Origin: Vespa crabro
Lineage: Eukaryota; Arthropoda; Insecta; Hymenoptera; Vespidae
Reading direction: 5' to 3'
Assembly (NCBI RefSeq): GCF_910589235.1
Contig: NC_060967.1
Location: 2,712,438-2,776,437, forward strand
DNA: 64,000 nt
Every line of letters starts with the position of its first letter. The stretch's first letter is position 1. Both the position numbers and the translations under genes were made by a program. A model generated the notes under the pieces. That model was not told the DNA's origin. It saw nothing but the letters and a program-made list of their open reading frames with translations, and did no database searches. Shown piece by piece: positions 24,901-37,232 of the stretch.

Positions 24901-27900
24901 GTCATTTACACGTTTGTTGCATGAAAGTCGTGATTACTTTGCAACTTTGAAACATTACAAATTGAATGTACCCGTCGAAGTGGATTCTTCGGGCGTAATG
25001 ACTTTCGATCAAATCGCAATACTCGCTGGAAAACCTATTTTAGAACTTTGTGCCATCAGTAGTGCAGGAGGATCAACTGCAACCTCAGCCGTTGGTGGCG
25101 GTGGTGGAAATGGAATTGGAATTAAATTAAAACCCAAATTGGTGGAAAGTTTAGAAGAAAGGAGGCGAGCTTTAGAAGTTGGTGCCGCTACAACAGCGAC
25201 ACAACAACAATCATTGAATATTATGTCGATGGCTGCTTTAGCAGGAGCTGCTACTATGTTACATTGTCTACCGGAAGCTCCACAGCCATTAAATCCAATC
25301 GTTAAACCATTAATGGAAGCTATCAAACGCGAAGAGAACGAAGAATTGCAGAAATTAGCTGCTAAACATTTAGCTCATCTCGTTGATCTTTGTGTCGATA
25401 GAAGTCCTTCGCCAAATACAAAGGTATATTCATGTATTTTTCTTATTTGAAATTAACGTTTTGATTAATCAAGAATTTCTAAATTTCATTTACCTATTAT
25501 AGATATCAACTAATTTGTGCACATTTCTGTGCTCAGACACTGAGTTCACACCGAGAGTGACAAACGCAAAAGATAGTGACACTTTCGACGGTATTCTTAC
25601 ATTGAATAATAGGCAAAAACATGCCGAAAGAATAGCTTATAATCGTGGAGCTGGAAGTGGAATTGGTGGAGGAAGAGGCCCAGGTAGACCACCTATAACT
25701 GAAATTCCATTAGAAGAATTACTTGCTTGTGAAGAGCCTGAAGCGAAAGCTGCTAGAACACGACGTCGAGGAGCTACGTTAGCTCTTACAGCTTTAGGTA
25801 ATATTTGTAATATATTTATTATTCTCTTCTTTCTAATTCATCCGAGCTCCCTATTTAACAACTGAATCTTTAACTTAATTTTTAAATCTAGCAAAATTAT
25901 TTGGTGTTCAATTACCTTCGCGTTTACCCCATCTTTGGGATTTAATTCTACCAAGTATATTACGACAAGGATCAGAAGATGTTCTTCCCAAGAATTCTCA
26001 GGAGGAAGCTAATCAACTTATTTCTGGATTACAAGTACTTGAAATTATGGCTCCAAGTTTACACTCTTCTCTGCTACCACCAGCTCTCGAGTGTTTATCT
26101 CGTTTATGCGATTTATTGGCAAACCCATATAAAGCTGTTAGGCACATGGCATCACGATGTATAGCTATATTAGCTAGTGTGGATGCAGAAAAGGTATGAA
26201 TTATTATTCTTATATATGAATTCAATGTGTACAAACGTAATAATAAACTTTAAAGATATTATTTTATTTCAGACTATGCAATATGTGATACGTAATGTGA
26301 TACCATTATTAGAAGCTAGTGGCAAAGAAAGAAGTCAATCTAAAATTCTTACTGCTCCAAATGAAGTAGATTTGATGAGACAAGGTGCTGCTGAAGCGTT
26401 GGCCTGTATAATAGAAACCTTAGGCGTCAATGTCATTCCATATTCTGTACTTTTTATGGTACCTCTGCTTGGTAGAATGAGCGATCAAAATCAAGCCGTA
26501 AGATTGGTTTGCAGTGCAACGTTTGCAACGTTAGTACAATTGTTGCCACTTGATCCCGGTGCAATTGCAGATCCACCTGACTTAGTGTAAGATATTAATT
26601 ATATTATTATAAAAATAAATACCTGTAGAAAATATCTATATATATTTCTCATGTTATAGAGAGGAGAAAGCTCAAGAACGAAGATTCCTCGAACAACTGT
26701 TAAATCCTCGGAGTATACCAGATACGGAATTATTAATTCCTGTGGAAGCAGAATTACGTAGTTATCAACGTCAAGGATTAAATTGGTTGGATTTCTTAAA
26801 CCGTTATCACTTACATGGTGTTCTATGTGATGACATGGGTCTTGGCAAGACTTTACAAACTCTTTGTATATTAGCTTTGGATCATCATCGTAATACACAA
26901 GCACCACCTAGTTTAGTAGTATGTCCACCCACATTAACAGGTCATTGGGTGTATGAAGCAGAAAAATTTTTCCGAAGCCAGGATCTATCAGTTATTCAAT
27001 ACGCTGGTACACCTCCAGAACGTGAAAAATTAAGACCACGTATTTCTCAACACAGACTGATTGTAGGAAGTTACGATATTATACGAAAGGATATCGAATT
27101 TTTTGAAGCACTTCAATGGAATTATTGTGTGCTTGACGAAGGTCACGTAATAAAGAATGGAAAGACAAAAAGTGCCCAAGCAGCTAAACGTTTGCGTGCT
27201 AATCATAGGCTGATATTATCTGGAACGCCAGTGCAAAACGATGTACTCGAATTATGGTCTCTCTTTGACTTTCTAATGCCAGGTTTTCTTGGTAGCGAAA
27301 AACAATTTGCAGCAAAGTATTCTCGTCCTATATTAGCTTGCAGAGAACCTAAAGCTGGCCCAAAAGAACAGGAAGCTGGTGCCTTAGCAATGGAAGCTCT
27401 TCATAGACAGGTAACCTATTCCATCAGCTCAATAAAACGTCCTGTATAAAAACTCATAACATATATGTGATATAAATCTTAATATATTATTAGGTATTAC
27501 CATTTTTATTAAGACGAAACAAAGAAGATGTTCTTCAAGATTTACCACCTAAAATCACGCAAGATTACTATTGCGATCTTTCGCCATTACAACGTAACCT
27601 TTATGAAGATTTTCGTACACGACATTCTGCTGCCTTTATCACTAACGTATCATGTGCATCCGCAAGTGATCCTCATGGTGGTCATGTCTTTGAAGCAATA
27701 CGTTACTTGCGTAATGTCTGTAATCATCCTAAGCTAGTGTTAAGTCCAAAACATCCTCTGTATCAAACAGTGAGTAATAGCATGTTAATGAATAAAATCT
27801 TCATTATTATTCATTTTGATTACTCTCATTGTGATCTTCATTATTAGGTATGCAATACATTAAAACAACAGCAAACTACATTAGCTGATATCGAACATGG

Positions 27901-28769
27901 AGCAAAGTTACCAGCTTTAAAACAATTATTACTAGACTGTGGTATAGGACAATCTCAACAGAGTAGAAATTCATCAGCTAGTACTACTAGTGACAATCAA
28001 CACACTCAGCAACAATTAGTTAGCCAACACCGTGTTCTTATATTTTGTCAATTAAAAGCAATGCTTGATATCGTAGAAAAAGACCTGCTTAGAACTCATC
28101 TACCGACTGTCACATATTTACGTCTTGATGGAAGTGTACCAGCTACTCAAAGGCATTCCGTTGTTGCACGTTTTAATGCTGATCCTTCGATAGACGTTCT
28201 ATTATTAACGACTCAAGTTGGTGGTTTAGGATTAAATTTGACCGGTGCTGATACTGTAATCTTCGTTGAACATGATTGGAATCCTATGAAAGATCTTCAG
28301 GCTATGGATCGAGCTCATCGTATTGGTCAGAAAAAAGTTGTCAATGTCTATCGTCTTATTACTAGGTCTACGGTAGAGGAAAAAATTATGGGGTTACAAA
28401 AGTTTAAATTACTTACTGCCAATACAGTGATTTCTACAGAAAATGCTTCTCTGGAGACTATGGCTACTGATCAGGTATAAATTTGTCGATCCCTTATTTG
28501 TTTAATGTCTTTTTCTTTCCATTTTTTTCCTTTTTTAATCTACAATATTAAATTCTATTTTACAGTTACTTGACTTATTCTCTTTGGACAATGGTAAAGG
28601 AAAAAAATCTGAGAGTCAAGAAAATATTGGAATATCTAAAGTTCCGTGCGTACAAGGTGTTAATCGTTCAGTACTTGAGATATTACCCGAACTTTGGGAG
28701 CAACAACAGTATGATGACGAATATGATCTCGATACATTTTTATCGACTTTAAAGGCTGATTGCCACTAA
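21902..28769 (+). CDS. BTAF1: BTAF1 / Mot1, TBP-associated Swi2/Snf2 ATPase
   Basis: Nuclear ATPase that strips TATA-binding protein from DNA and redistributes it (Drosophila Hel89B, yeast Mot1). Fourteen exons: 21902-21912, 22021-22268, 22363-22727, 22828-23164, 23255-23877, 23983-24761, 24847-25423, 25503-25797, 25892-26193, 26273-26586, 26660-27410, 27494-27769, 27848-28474 and 28566-28769. All junctions are GT-AG and the lengths sum to 5,709 nt, i.e. 1,902 aa (human about 1,850). It starts MTSRLDRLFILLETGTN. The N-terminal two-thirds is HEAT-type helical repeat (EWEARHGALLALK, WEVRHGAATALREL). The ATPase follows from about residue 1,320: LRSYQRQGLNWL, Walker A DDMGLGKT, and DEGH in place of DEAH, a Mot1 hallmark. 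The helicase C part has QVGGLGLNLTGADTVIF and MDRAHRIGQKK. No lesion seen. Confidence 0.97.
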
Positions 28770-28772
28770 GTA

Positions 28773-28797
28773 ACAGCAACAACAGCAACAACAGCAA

Positions 28798-28830
<33 letters not shown>

Positions 28831-28849
28831 TAGCAATAGCAATAGCATT

Positions 28850-28900
<51 letters not shown>
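28773..28900 (+). repeat. CAA/CAG trinucleotide repeat in the BTAF1 3' UTR
   Basis: Begins four bases after the BTAF1 TAA and runs about 125 bp as ACAGCA/ACAACAGCA units with a few TAGCAA interruptions. It lies outside the CDS, since the stop codon is upstream. Depending on frame it would read poly-Gln, poly-Ser/Asn or poly-Thr/Ala. Confidence 0.9.
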
Positions 28901-28901
<1 letters not shown>

Positions 28902-29123
28902 TGTCATATATACCTCCGATGAATCGTTCATCGTTGAATATATTATATATTTAAAAGTACAATTATTAGAAATTGTATATAAAATATAAAAGGAGATCTA
29001 TCATGGGAGAGAGTGAGAGAAAGCATCATCGTATAGGACATGTCAAATGATCGAGTAATTAATTAATAATCGATCTCGAAAATAGATCAACTTAAGTATA
29101 ATAGTAAACGTTGTCTTTTTTTA

Positions 29124-29129
29124 AATAAA
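29124..29129 (+). promoter_or_regulatory. Candidate BTAF1 poly(A) signal AATAAA
   Basis: First canonical AATAAA downstream of the BTAF1 stop, about 355 bp away and before the (AT)n tract. Confidence 0.45.
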
Positions 29130-29239
29130 ACGATACGGACATAGTGACGTAAGTTATAAAATGATTGTATTGATTATTATGTAACAAGATAAGTAAATTT
29201 TTAGTTTATTTATATTAATTTATAAAAATCTCAATACAA

Positions 29240-29252
29240 TTATATATATATG

Positions 29253-29299
<47 letters not shown>

Positions 29300-29300
29300 G

Positions 29301-29389
<89 letters not shown>

Positions 29390-29391
29390 AT

Positions 29392-29453
<62 letters not shown>
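29240..29453. repeat. Long (AT)n tract with regular GT interruptions
   Basis: More than 210 bp of TA dinucleotides with TATATG variants. It separates the two convergent 3' UTRs. The long Tyr/Ile reading frames over it are artefacts of the repeat. Confidence 0.95.
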
Positions 29454-29458
<5 letters not shown>

Positions 29459-29676
29459 CGTATTTGTACTACCACGTAACACCAGTAGGCGTAATTATTA
29501 TTATTTATATATTGTACACTAAGTCCGTACAATTATACAACAATTATGATTGCTAACTCTTTATACAACCTTATTACTTTCTATCGTCAGAGAGAAACAA
29601 CGCTTACAATTCTCTATCTTTAATTATTTGCTTTGTTTTTTTTTTCTCTCTGGTATCATCACGGGCGTTTTATATT

Positions 29677-29682
29677 TTTATT
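29677..29682 (-). promoter_or_regulatory. Candidate AGPS poly(A) signal AATAAA
   Basis: TTTATT on the plus strand, about 125 bp past the AGPS stop codon. Confidence 0.45.
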
Positions 29683-29805
29683 ATGTCACGAAATATGTCT
29701 TGGTAAATTAATGGGCACTGTCATAATCGATATATTATTTCGTGTGCTTACGACAATTCTCTTTTAAATTCCATACGATTATTTGATTAAAATAATATAT
29801 CAATA

Positions 29806-32396
29806 TTATAGTTTACTTTTATAATCAGGATCTAGATTTCTCGAGGCAAATATATTATATGGATCTAGATGAGCTTTGGCGGCACGGTAAAGAGAAACAC
29901 CTGCTTGTCCAACAGCTTCTGAATAATATGAAGCTCTTAATTTACCAACACCGTGATGATGAGATAAAGAGCCTCCACTAGCTAATATTTCTTCTCTAGC
30001 TGCTTCTTCGATCTTTTCGTAAGCTCCTATAGGATCTTTCAGACCAATATAATTTAACGCCATATAAAAATAGACACAACAGCCTGCATCATAGGTTTGA
30101 GTTATGCGATAAGATATCATAAAGTGTTTTATATCTCGAGCATAACATTCTTTGGCTACTCGAGATTTAACATTACAGCACAAGGAATAAGTACGATTCC
30201 AAGCAACCGATGTCTCAAAGGATTCTGACACGATACCATACTCCAAGCCAAGATCACGTATATATGCAATAACGAAAGTCAAAGTATAGCCACGTTCGCC
30301 GTTCGTTTCTCCAGCAGGTATACCATTATAAAATTTAGCAATATTATAAATCTTTTTCTCTTGAGCTGTAACCTCCTCTGAAGTGTTCCCTTCAAAGAGA
30401 AGCGTAGCTACGCAAATCCTATCCCACTTAAAACACTTTATTCTTGTAATATATGCATGTTTTAGACTGTCTAATATCGAACTACTCCAACTTGATTCTG
30501 GACGTAACACCTGACCAAACTGAAATTGATCGTTGTCCATTAGTCGTATACTTGATGGCTGACAACGTTCTTTAGCTATCTGAAATTTACAGAACAAAAT
30601 TGATTTGAAATTTTAAGGAAGATTATATAAGTTATATAGAAAAGAAATTTCTACCATTCTCATTGCCAAGAATCCACTTTGAAAGTCGGGGAAAACTATA
30701 CTTCCATATTTGGTTACCCTTGGTAAAGGACGGACTTTAAAAATAACTTCTGTAATACAGCCCAAAGTACCTTCACTACCAAGTATTATATGATCAAAGT
30801 TTGGTCCGCAAGATGAACGAGGTACTAACGATCCTCGTTCCAAAGTAATTTCAGGATCTTCGGTTCGACCAGTGACCATTCGGACACGTATGATTAAATC
30901 TTCGATATTTCCATAAGTATTTTTTTTCATACCACTGGCTCTAGTTGCTACCCATCCACCTAGACTGTAATGTAAACCAAAAGGTATACATGTGAAATAT
31001 TTAGAACGAAATATCTAGAATAACAAATTAGCTTCAAATAAAAGCAATTTTTTTTTAATTTTTAATTGATGTAAGATACAAAGAATAACTCATATTTATT
31101 ATTTTACCTTGAGAACTCGTAAGAATCTGGTTCGTGACCAGAGGTTAGACCTTCCTTACGTAATAAACGTTCTAGATCTTGACCAATGATACCAGCTTGC
31201 GCACAAGCTATTAAATTTTCTTTGTCAATCCATAATATTTTATTCATTTGTGTGGTATCTAATGAAATTATCGTTCGACGTTCTGTCGTTGGACACCAAG
31301 CAGCACCGCTAACGCTAGTTCCACCACCGAAAGGGATACAAACAGCTTGATATTCCGCACAAATTTTCACAATCTTGACAACATCTTCGTGACATTCTAA
31401 GAAAAATGAAATTATATAGAGACATATAATTACATATTACACAAGAATAGTAAACAGTAGGAGTATAATAAGGTTTACTTGGCCAAAGAATGATATCTGG
31501 TATTCTTTTAAACATTCCATATCTAAGAACAAAGATTTCTCTTAAAGTGTGACCATGTGCTCTGATCAATCGATCTATTCCTTTCAACGAATGATCGATA
31601 TTGAGCCTATTGATTGAATCCAATAATTCTGTTGAAATAATTGACTCTGGGAAATCTGTTGGTACATCTTGTGATGTGATTTTCAAATTGAAGTCCACAT
31701 TGAATACATCTTTAACCCATTGAGTGAAATATGGCAGCTTGTGATTACTAATGGGATATCTAAAGAAATAAAATAGATAAATAAATAAAGTTTACAGAGA
31801 GATTACCAATAATATGATACGTTATATTCCTCATACTTGATACATCAAGATTAGAATTGATTATAAAGGTTTATCAGACTATTTGTAGAGGCAGCAACGT
31901 TTTTAAGATTAGAATCAGAAGCACTTTGCTTACCACAAATAGATGTTTAACTTGAGAACGCCTTTTGTTCTCCAACACTCTAATCTGATTAGTTAAAAAC
32001 TGCTACTTCTGCTATCAGCTGGAATATAAGAAAGCTTAAAGTGACTTCCATCGAGGGCAAGAAAATGCAATTTATCTTATTTTTTTTTATTTTTCCTAAG
32101 TCGCTGCCTATACAAATGAGTTATCAGCAAGAATTAACATTTATCATTTTTCTTTTACTACTTCCTACTATTATATCTATTTTTTTCTATCTTCTTTTTT
32201 CACGTTGAAGTCATAAAAAAAACCTTTGTATCTTTTTATTATTATTACTGTCATTAACATAACCATGATATAATACATTCATACTTTGGAACTAAAAAAA
32301 TTAAAAAAAAATTGTAAAGAAAATACATAATATAAATATCTTCTTTTATTTTAAAAATACAGAATATTAAGTAAAAGAAATTTGAATACTTCGGAA

Positions 32397-32442
<46 letters not shown>

Positions 32443-33924
32443 TAAAGAAAATACATAATATAAATATCTTCTTTTACTTTAGATATACAGAATGTTAAGT
32501 AAAAGAAATTTGTTTGTACATGGTAAAAATGCATAGAAAACTTCAAACATGGAAAAGTATGTCATATAAGAAGTTTCAATATTTGTTTAGAGTAATAAGA
32601 TTCTAATTTATGCTAATGTATTTTGAATGCATTGTAAATATGAACGAATGAAAAAATATATTTAGAATAAATTTCTATGCTAAATAGAAGTCTAGTTGAT
32701 AAATATTGTTATGTTAAAAAAAATAATATTTGGTTAAAATTTGTATCTTATTATATCAGATGAGACCTGTAAAATAAATGTTTAAATATTCGATATTTCC
32801 TTATACTTATGTAATATCAGAACTCGTATTCATTTTTCAGTGACTACCTTCTTTTGTACATTCAATACATACCAATTAAGATTAATGATCTATTCTCTTT
32901 TTCATGTAATATCAGAAACAATAAATATACTTTTTAGCAGATCATGAATAGATAAATGTGCTCATTTGTTTCTCTATACTTTTTTTTATTAACTCTTTGC
33001 GGTCAGGGTCAGTAAATAACCACCCAAGTAAGTCTGTTCACAGTTATGGACACGTATTATAAAAAGGTTCGAATACGTCTTTCTTTCTGAGCGATAATAT
33101 AAGTATAAGAATAGTAAACAATATTATTTTTCTTTTAAAAGAAAATTGGAGATTTGGTTCTATTTTTTATAACACAAACGTTTAACGTGCAATTTTCTCA
33201 ACTGCGCGCATCAATACCTCTCGTCCACGGCAATGCCGGCCGTAAAGGGTTAAATATTAATTAATATTAATTTACTTTCTATAAATTATTCGTAAGAGAT
33301 ATTACAAATAATACCTGTCACCGATGAATTCGATAATATTGTTATCATTAAGGCAAAATAGTGAATCTTTATAACCCCAACCATTCCACTTCAAAACGTC
33401 TTGCCTAAAAAATGATAAAACAAAAATTATAAATATTATTTCATTATCGAATATATATATATATATTATCATATATATATATATATTATATATATATATA
33501 TATTATCATATATATGTATATATATAAATACGTATATAATATTATATAAATATATAATATTTATACATTTATTATAATAGGGTATCTAATCCTAGTTTAT
33601 TACGTAATTTTTATAAAATTAAAATTTAAAAAATTTTTAATAATAATTTATTATATTTCACCAAACAAATTAATTATTAATTAAACTTATTTTTAAAAAT
33701 AATTATTTTAAAAAGATTTATTTTAAAAATAATTATTATATAAAATATGTAATTAACTTAAATAAATAGTCTAACCGCTAATGCTGGCACTAAATTTTCC
33801 TATTTTTATTACTTTTATCTTATTCTAACTTTCATTAATTTTAATAAAATTTAAATATTACTTTATTTATAAATTTTTTAATATTAAATTATATAGTATT
33901 TATAAAGTTTAATTAATTTTTAAA

Positions 33925-33976
<52 letters not shown>

Positions 33977-34067
33977 GGAATCGAAAGTTCGCAAATTTAA
34001 GAATATAAAATTAATTTAGAAAAATCCACTTAGTCGCGTCAATGTTTTCTCGAGCGCCCTCCATCAT
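29806..34067 (-). CDS. AGPS: Alkyldihydroxyacetonephosphate synthase (AGPS)
   Basis: Peroxisomal FAD enzyme that swaps the acyl group of acyl-DHAP for a fatty alcohol, forming the ether bond of plasmalogens and other ether lipids. Six exons (minus strand): 34030-34067, 33315-33404, 31479-31759, 31108-31396, 30655-30964 and 29806-30579, summing to 1,782 nt (593 aa), with GT-AG junctions and matching phases. Exon 1 (MMEGARENIDAT) rests on phase agreement and a weak donor (GTGGAT), so it is less sure. Conserved parts are QDVLKWNGWGYKDS (residues ~14-27), the FAD-binding PFGGGTSVSGA (~157), SGHEPDSYEFSSLGGWVATRASG, and the His triad in SLSHHHGVGKLR (543-545). The protein ends DYKSKL, a canonical PTS1. 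It is about 65 residues shorter than human AGPS, the missing part being the N-terminal PTS2 extension. Confidence 0.95.
32283..32515. repeat. Two-copy tandem duplication with expanded A tract
   Basis: The block from TTTGGAACTAA or TTCGGAACTAA through ATTGTAAAGAAAATACAT to AAGTAAAAGAAATTTG occurs twice in tandem, differing at a few bases. In the second copy the internal A run is expanded to about 41 bases (32399-32439). Confidence 0.85.
32989..33253. mobile_element. piggyBac-type MITE (TTAA target duplication)
   Basis: Flanked on both sides by TTAA. The left end reads CTCTTTGCGGTCAGGG; the right end reads GGCCGTAAAGGG in inverted form (CCCTTTACGGCC). That is a 12-bp terminal inverted repeat with three differences. 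CCCTTT-type termini and TTAA duplications are the signature of piggyBac elements. At about 265 bp it encodes nothing and must be non-autonomous. It is noticeably more GC-rich than the surrounding intron. Confidence 0.65.
33449..33535. repeat. (AT)n microsatellite beside the NUMT
   Basis: About 85 bp of TA-rich simple sequence between AGPS exon 2 and the mitochondrial-like segment. Confidence 0.85.
33571..33925 (-). pseudogene. NUMT: nuclear copy of part of mitochondrial 12S rRNA (rrnS)
   Basis: Read on the minus strand this is the middle of an insect mitochondrial small-subunit rRNA. It contains the 530-loop signature GTGCCAGCATTAGCGGTTAG (around 33797-33772). About 200 bp later comes AAACTAGGATTAGATACCC (33599-33581), the universal site used for 12S primers. 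The order, spacing and extreme AT content fit an arthropod 12S gene. It lies in AGPS intron 1, bracketed by (AT)n tracts, so it is an inserted nuclear copy and not a working gene. Both core motifs are intact, suggesting recent transfer. The outer edges are uncertain because they merge with AT-rich DNA. Confidence 0.85.
33929..33970. repeat. (AT)n microsatellite at the right edge of the NUMT
   Basis: About 42 bp of pure (AT)n directly abutting the 12S-like segment. Confidence 0.9.
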
Positions 34068-37000
34068 GTTTACATATGTATAAAGTAAATAACTTTCGTC
34101 AACGACAATAACCGAAATCGATCGAACATCACCGATCTAAAATAAAACGAGGGAAAAATAATTTAGAAACAATCAATATAAATAAATTGTGTTTGGATTA
34201 TTTTGATAGGCTTCTAAAATTTTTCAAATGTCAAGATCAAAAACCTAACCTTTCCAATTCGATAACAATTCTGATTACGAAATTAATCTATACCAACATA
34301 CATATGTGTATGTATATATACATATATGTATATTTTAATACATTAAAAACTATAGATACAAAAATTCAGCTTAAGAAATTTTGAATCTTCGAATGGTTAC
34401 AGGAAAGACAAATTAGATATAGAGCAAAGGAATGTGATTATAAATAAAACATTATCGTTATAGGTTAAATAATGATATAAAATTTCAATGATGGATATAA
34501 GTAGTCATGAGACATTATTGTAAAATAATCTTTTCATTTCCATGAATTAAGTTTGAGGCGTGGCTAAGTTTGACGATATTTTTTTATTACACCATGACCT
34601 CTTTGTAGTATAATAAAAATGATAGAAATAGAAAGTGAAAGAAAAAGTGAAATCCTGTACGAGATATATATATATATATATATCTATATATATGTGTGTG
34701 TGTATATATTTTACCTGTTTTTTGGAACAGTAGATTCTGATTTATTTTCTGATATCATTGAAGTAATCGTATTTATTTTGTTCGACATGTTCAATGAACG
34801 TATCTCAAGATATGATGGAAGAAAACACAGGACAAAAAAGATACTGTTTCACTTTATAATATATTTTCCAACTTCCGGCTGCTTCGTGTCGTTTCGTGTC
34901 GTCTTCTATAATAAACGGTAACCACCTTTATTACTGACACGCGCACCGGCACAACAGATTTAAATCAATAGAGCCCCCGCCCAAACACCGATTATCATAC
35001 AATCCGCCTTCCTTCGAATCGCCATCTGAGCCGAGCGGAGCCGAAAAAAACCGAATTGACCCGAGTAGTAAATAAAATCGAGCGCCATCAAACATCAACT
35101 AAATGTATCATATATTATATTTATCGACGAATAGAAATTCGAGAAACTTAGTGTTAACTGAAACTTAGTGTAAACTTAGTTTTCTGATTGGTCGAAACAG
35201 TAAATTCTTGTAATCTTAATTTTTTATATCTCATTTTTTTTGACTTTTAAATGAATTAAAAATATCGAAAAAATGCAATTTCATTTATCTAAGATAATGA
35301 TTATGATTTTTAAATACTTTTATATTTTCAAAGATAAAAATTATATTCAACAATAAAGAAATATATAAAGAGAGACTTTTTTGTCACGTTTAGCAGATCA
35401 AATAGTTTAGTAAGCTTCATACTTGTAAAGATTTTCAGTTGAACTTTACTAATCGCATTATACTTTTTCAACATGTTTGCTCAATCTTCACTATTTTTTG
35501 TAGTATAAAAGTAAAAAAGTTCGCTTATTAGATGCAAGAATATAACTTAATAAGATGTAGTAAATAAAAGTAAATGGAATTACGTATATGCATAATGTAA
35601 ATTAAAATAATTAACAATAATTAAAATAATTAATATCATTAACATTAATTATGAAGATTTTATTTAAATTCTGTCAATATCAATTCAAGATGACGAACAT
35701 ATAAATACTATCTATTTTTATATCATGCGTTGTCTGAAATAACAAAAAACTTGAGAATTTATTAAATCAAGAAATAACAAGAAACGTAAGAATTTATTAA
35801 AGGTAACTTATACAATATTTCTAATTGGCTAAAGAACTGTATAATTTAACTTTAATCCATATATTTGATCCATATGACAATAACTAATACTCTCTATGTC
35901 ATACTTATATCTCAATAAACAAAAATATTATTGTAAATATAAATCTCAAGAATCAATTTACATTACAATCTCTATGTCTTATCAAAGAAGCATCCTCTCT
36001 AGAACTTAAAAGAAAAATCTACCAAATCAAGAGTGTTGTGTAATCTATATAAAAGAATGTTAGATTGTAAAGAAAGAAAAGTAGATGCAATTCATATGAG
36101 ATGGTTGGATTGAAAAACAGGATAAAATTCAAGAAAAAAGAAATTATATTTTAGAATGTTTAATTTTTTACTAGAGAATCTATATAGAGACTGATCACTA
36201 GAATATAGAATACAGAATATAAAGATAAATAAATAAGAAATGTTTTGATTTATTTACTCTAGTTTAATTTAAATTAAGATTGATTTAGATCAAAATCTTC
36301 ATCCAATATGATAAATAGCATTAAATATATTATTAATGCTATTTTATATTTTAAATAACACAATAGGAATAATATATAACTGAGTTTTTTGGAGGGGTTT
36401 GGATTATTTGCGTGACAGATTATTTTATATACTTATACAAAATATATAGATTATGTAAAATCAGGTAATAATAAAATGAATATGACAGAACATATTACAC
36501 TTGCACAAAATATACAGTCCGAAAAAATACGTTCAATAAAAATTGACAATGTTTTTTCTGTTTACAAATAACATATATATTGTACGGTATAATTTTTTTC
36601 AGCGATTTTATTTGATCTATAGAAATATTCTTCTTTTTCATTCAAATCATTATCGGATAAATCAAATAATTTATAATATATTTTATGTTTTACCATTAAT
36701 AAATTATTACCTTTACTTTGATAGTATTTTCACAAATTTAAAAAAGTGAAGGATTATTATCATTGTTCTACCGAGTTATATAATCACAAAAATTTATTTG
36801 ACGTGTCATTGTAATACAATTCATATGAATAAAACAATGCTATTTTAAAATCCAGTTACACTGATGAATTAACATTTTCGTTAACAGCATGTACTGAAGG
36901 CATTAATGTAGATTGATATTATTATGATCATATATCTCAATATGTCTTTTGGAAATTAAAATTTTCTTATGCGAAATGAAACTTAATGATTGAAATAAAA

Positions 37001-37154
37001 AATAAAAACGAACAACCGACGTAAAGATCTCGATGTCGTAATAAATATAATAAGATATATAGAAAAGACTAAAGTTTCAAAAAAAATGTCATTGAAAAAA
37101 AAGATTGTTGTTAATAATAAATATTAATAATAAATGAAGGGATTAATAATAATA

Positions 37155-37232
<78 letters not shown>

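Larger units (their letters stand above)
28770..29805. other. Tail-to-tail 3' region of BTAF1 and AGPS
   Basis: Just over 1 kb separates two convergent genes. It holds the CAA/CAG repeat at 28773-28900, an AATAAA in BTAF1 sense at 29124-29129, a long (AT)n tract at 29240-29453, and an AATAAA in AGPS sense (TTTATT on the plus strand) at 29677-29682. No further gene seen. Confidence 0.7.
31760..33314. other. AGPS intron 2 with a tandem duplication and a piggyBac-like MITE
   Basis: A 1.55-kb intron with no coding content. It contains a two-copy tandem duplication at 32283-32515 including a 41-base A run, and a TTAA-flanked inverted-repeat element at 32989-33253. Both are listed separately. Confidence 0.8.

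Noticed and set aside
29215..29556. Open frames of Tyr/Ile repeats on both strands
   Set aside because: Purely the (AT)n microsatellite between BTAF1 and AGPS.
33571..33925. Functional rRNA gene
   Set aside because: Only the middle of 12S is present, inside a nuclear intron and without the rest of a mitochondrial genome, so it is a NUMT.
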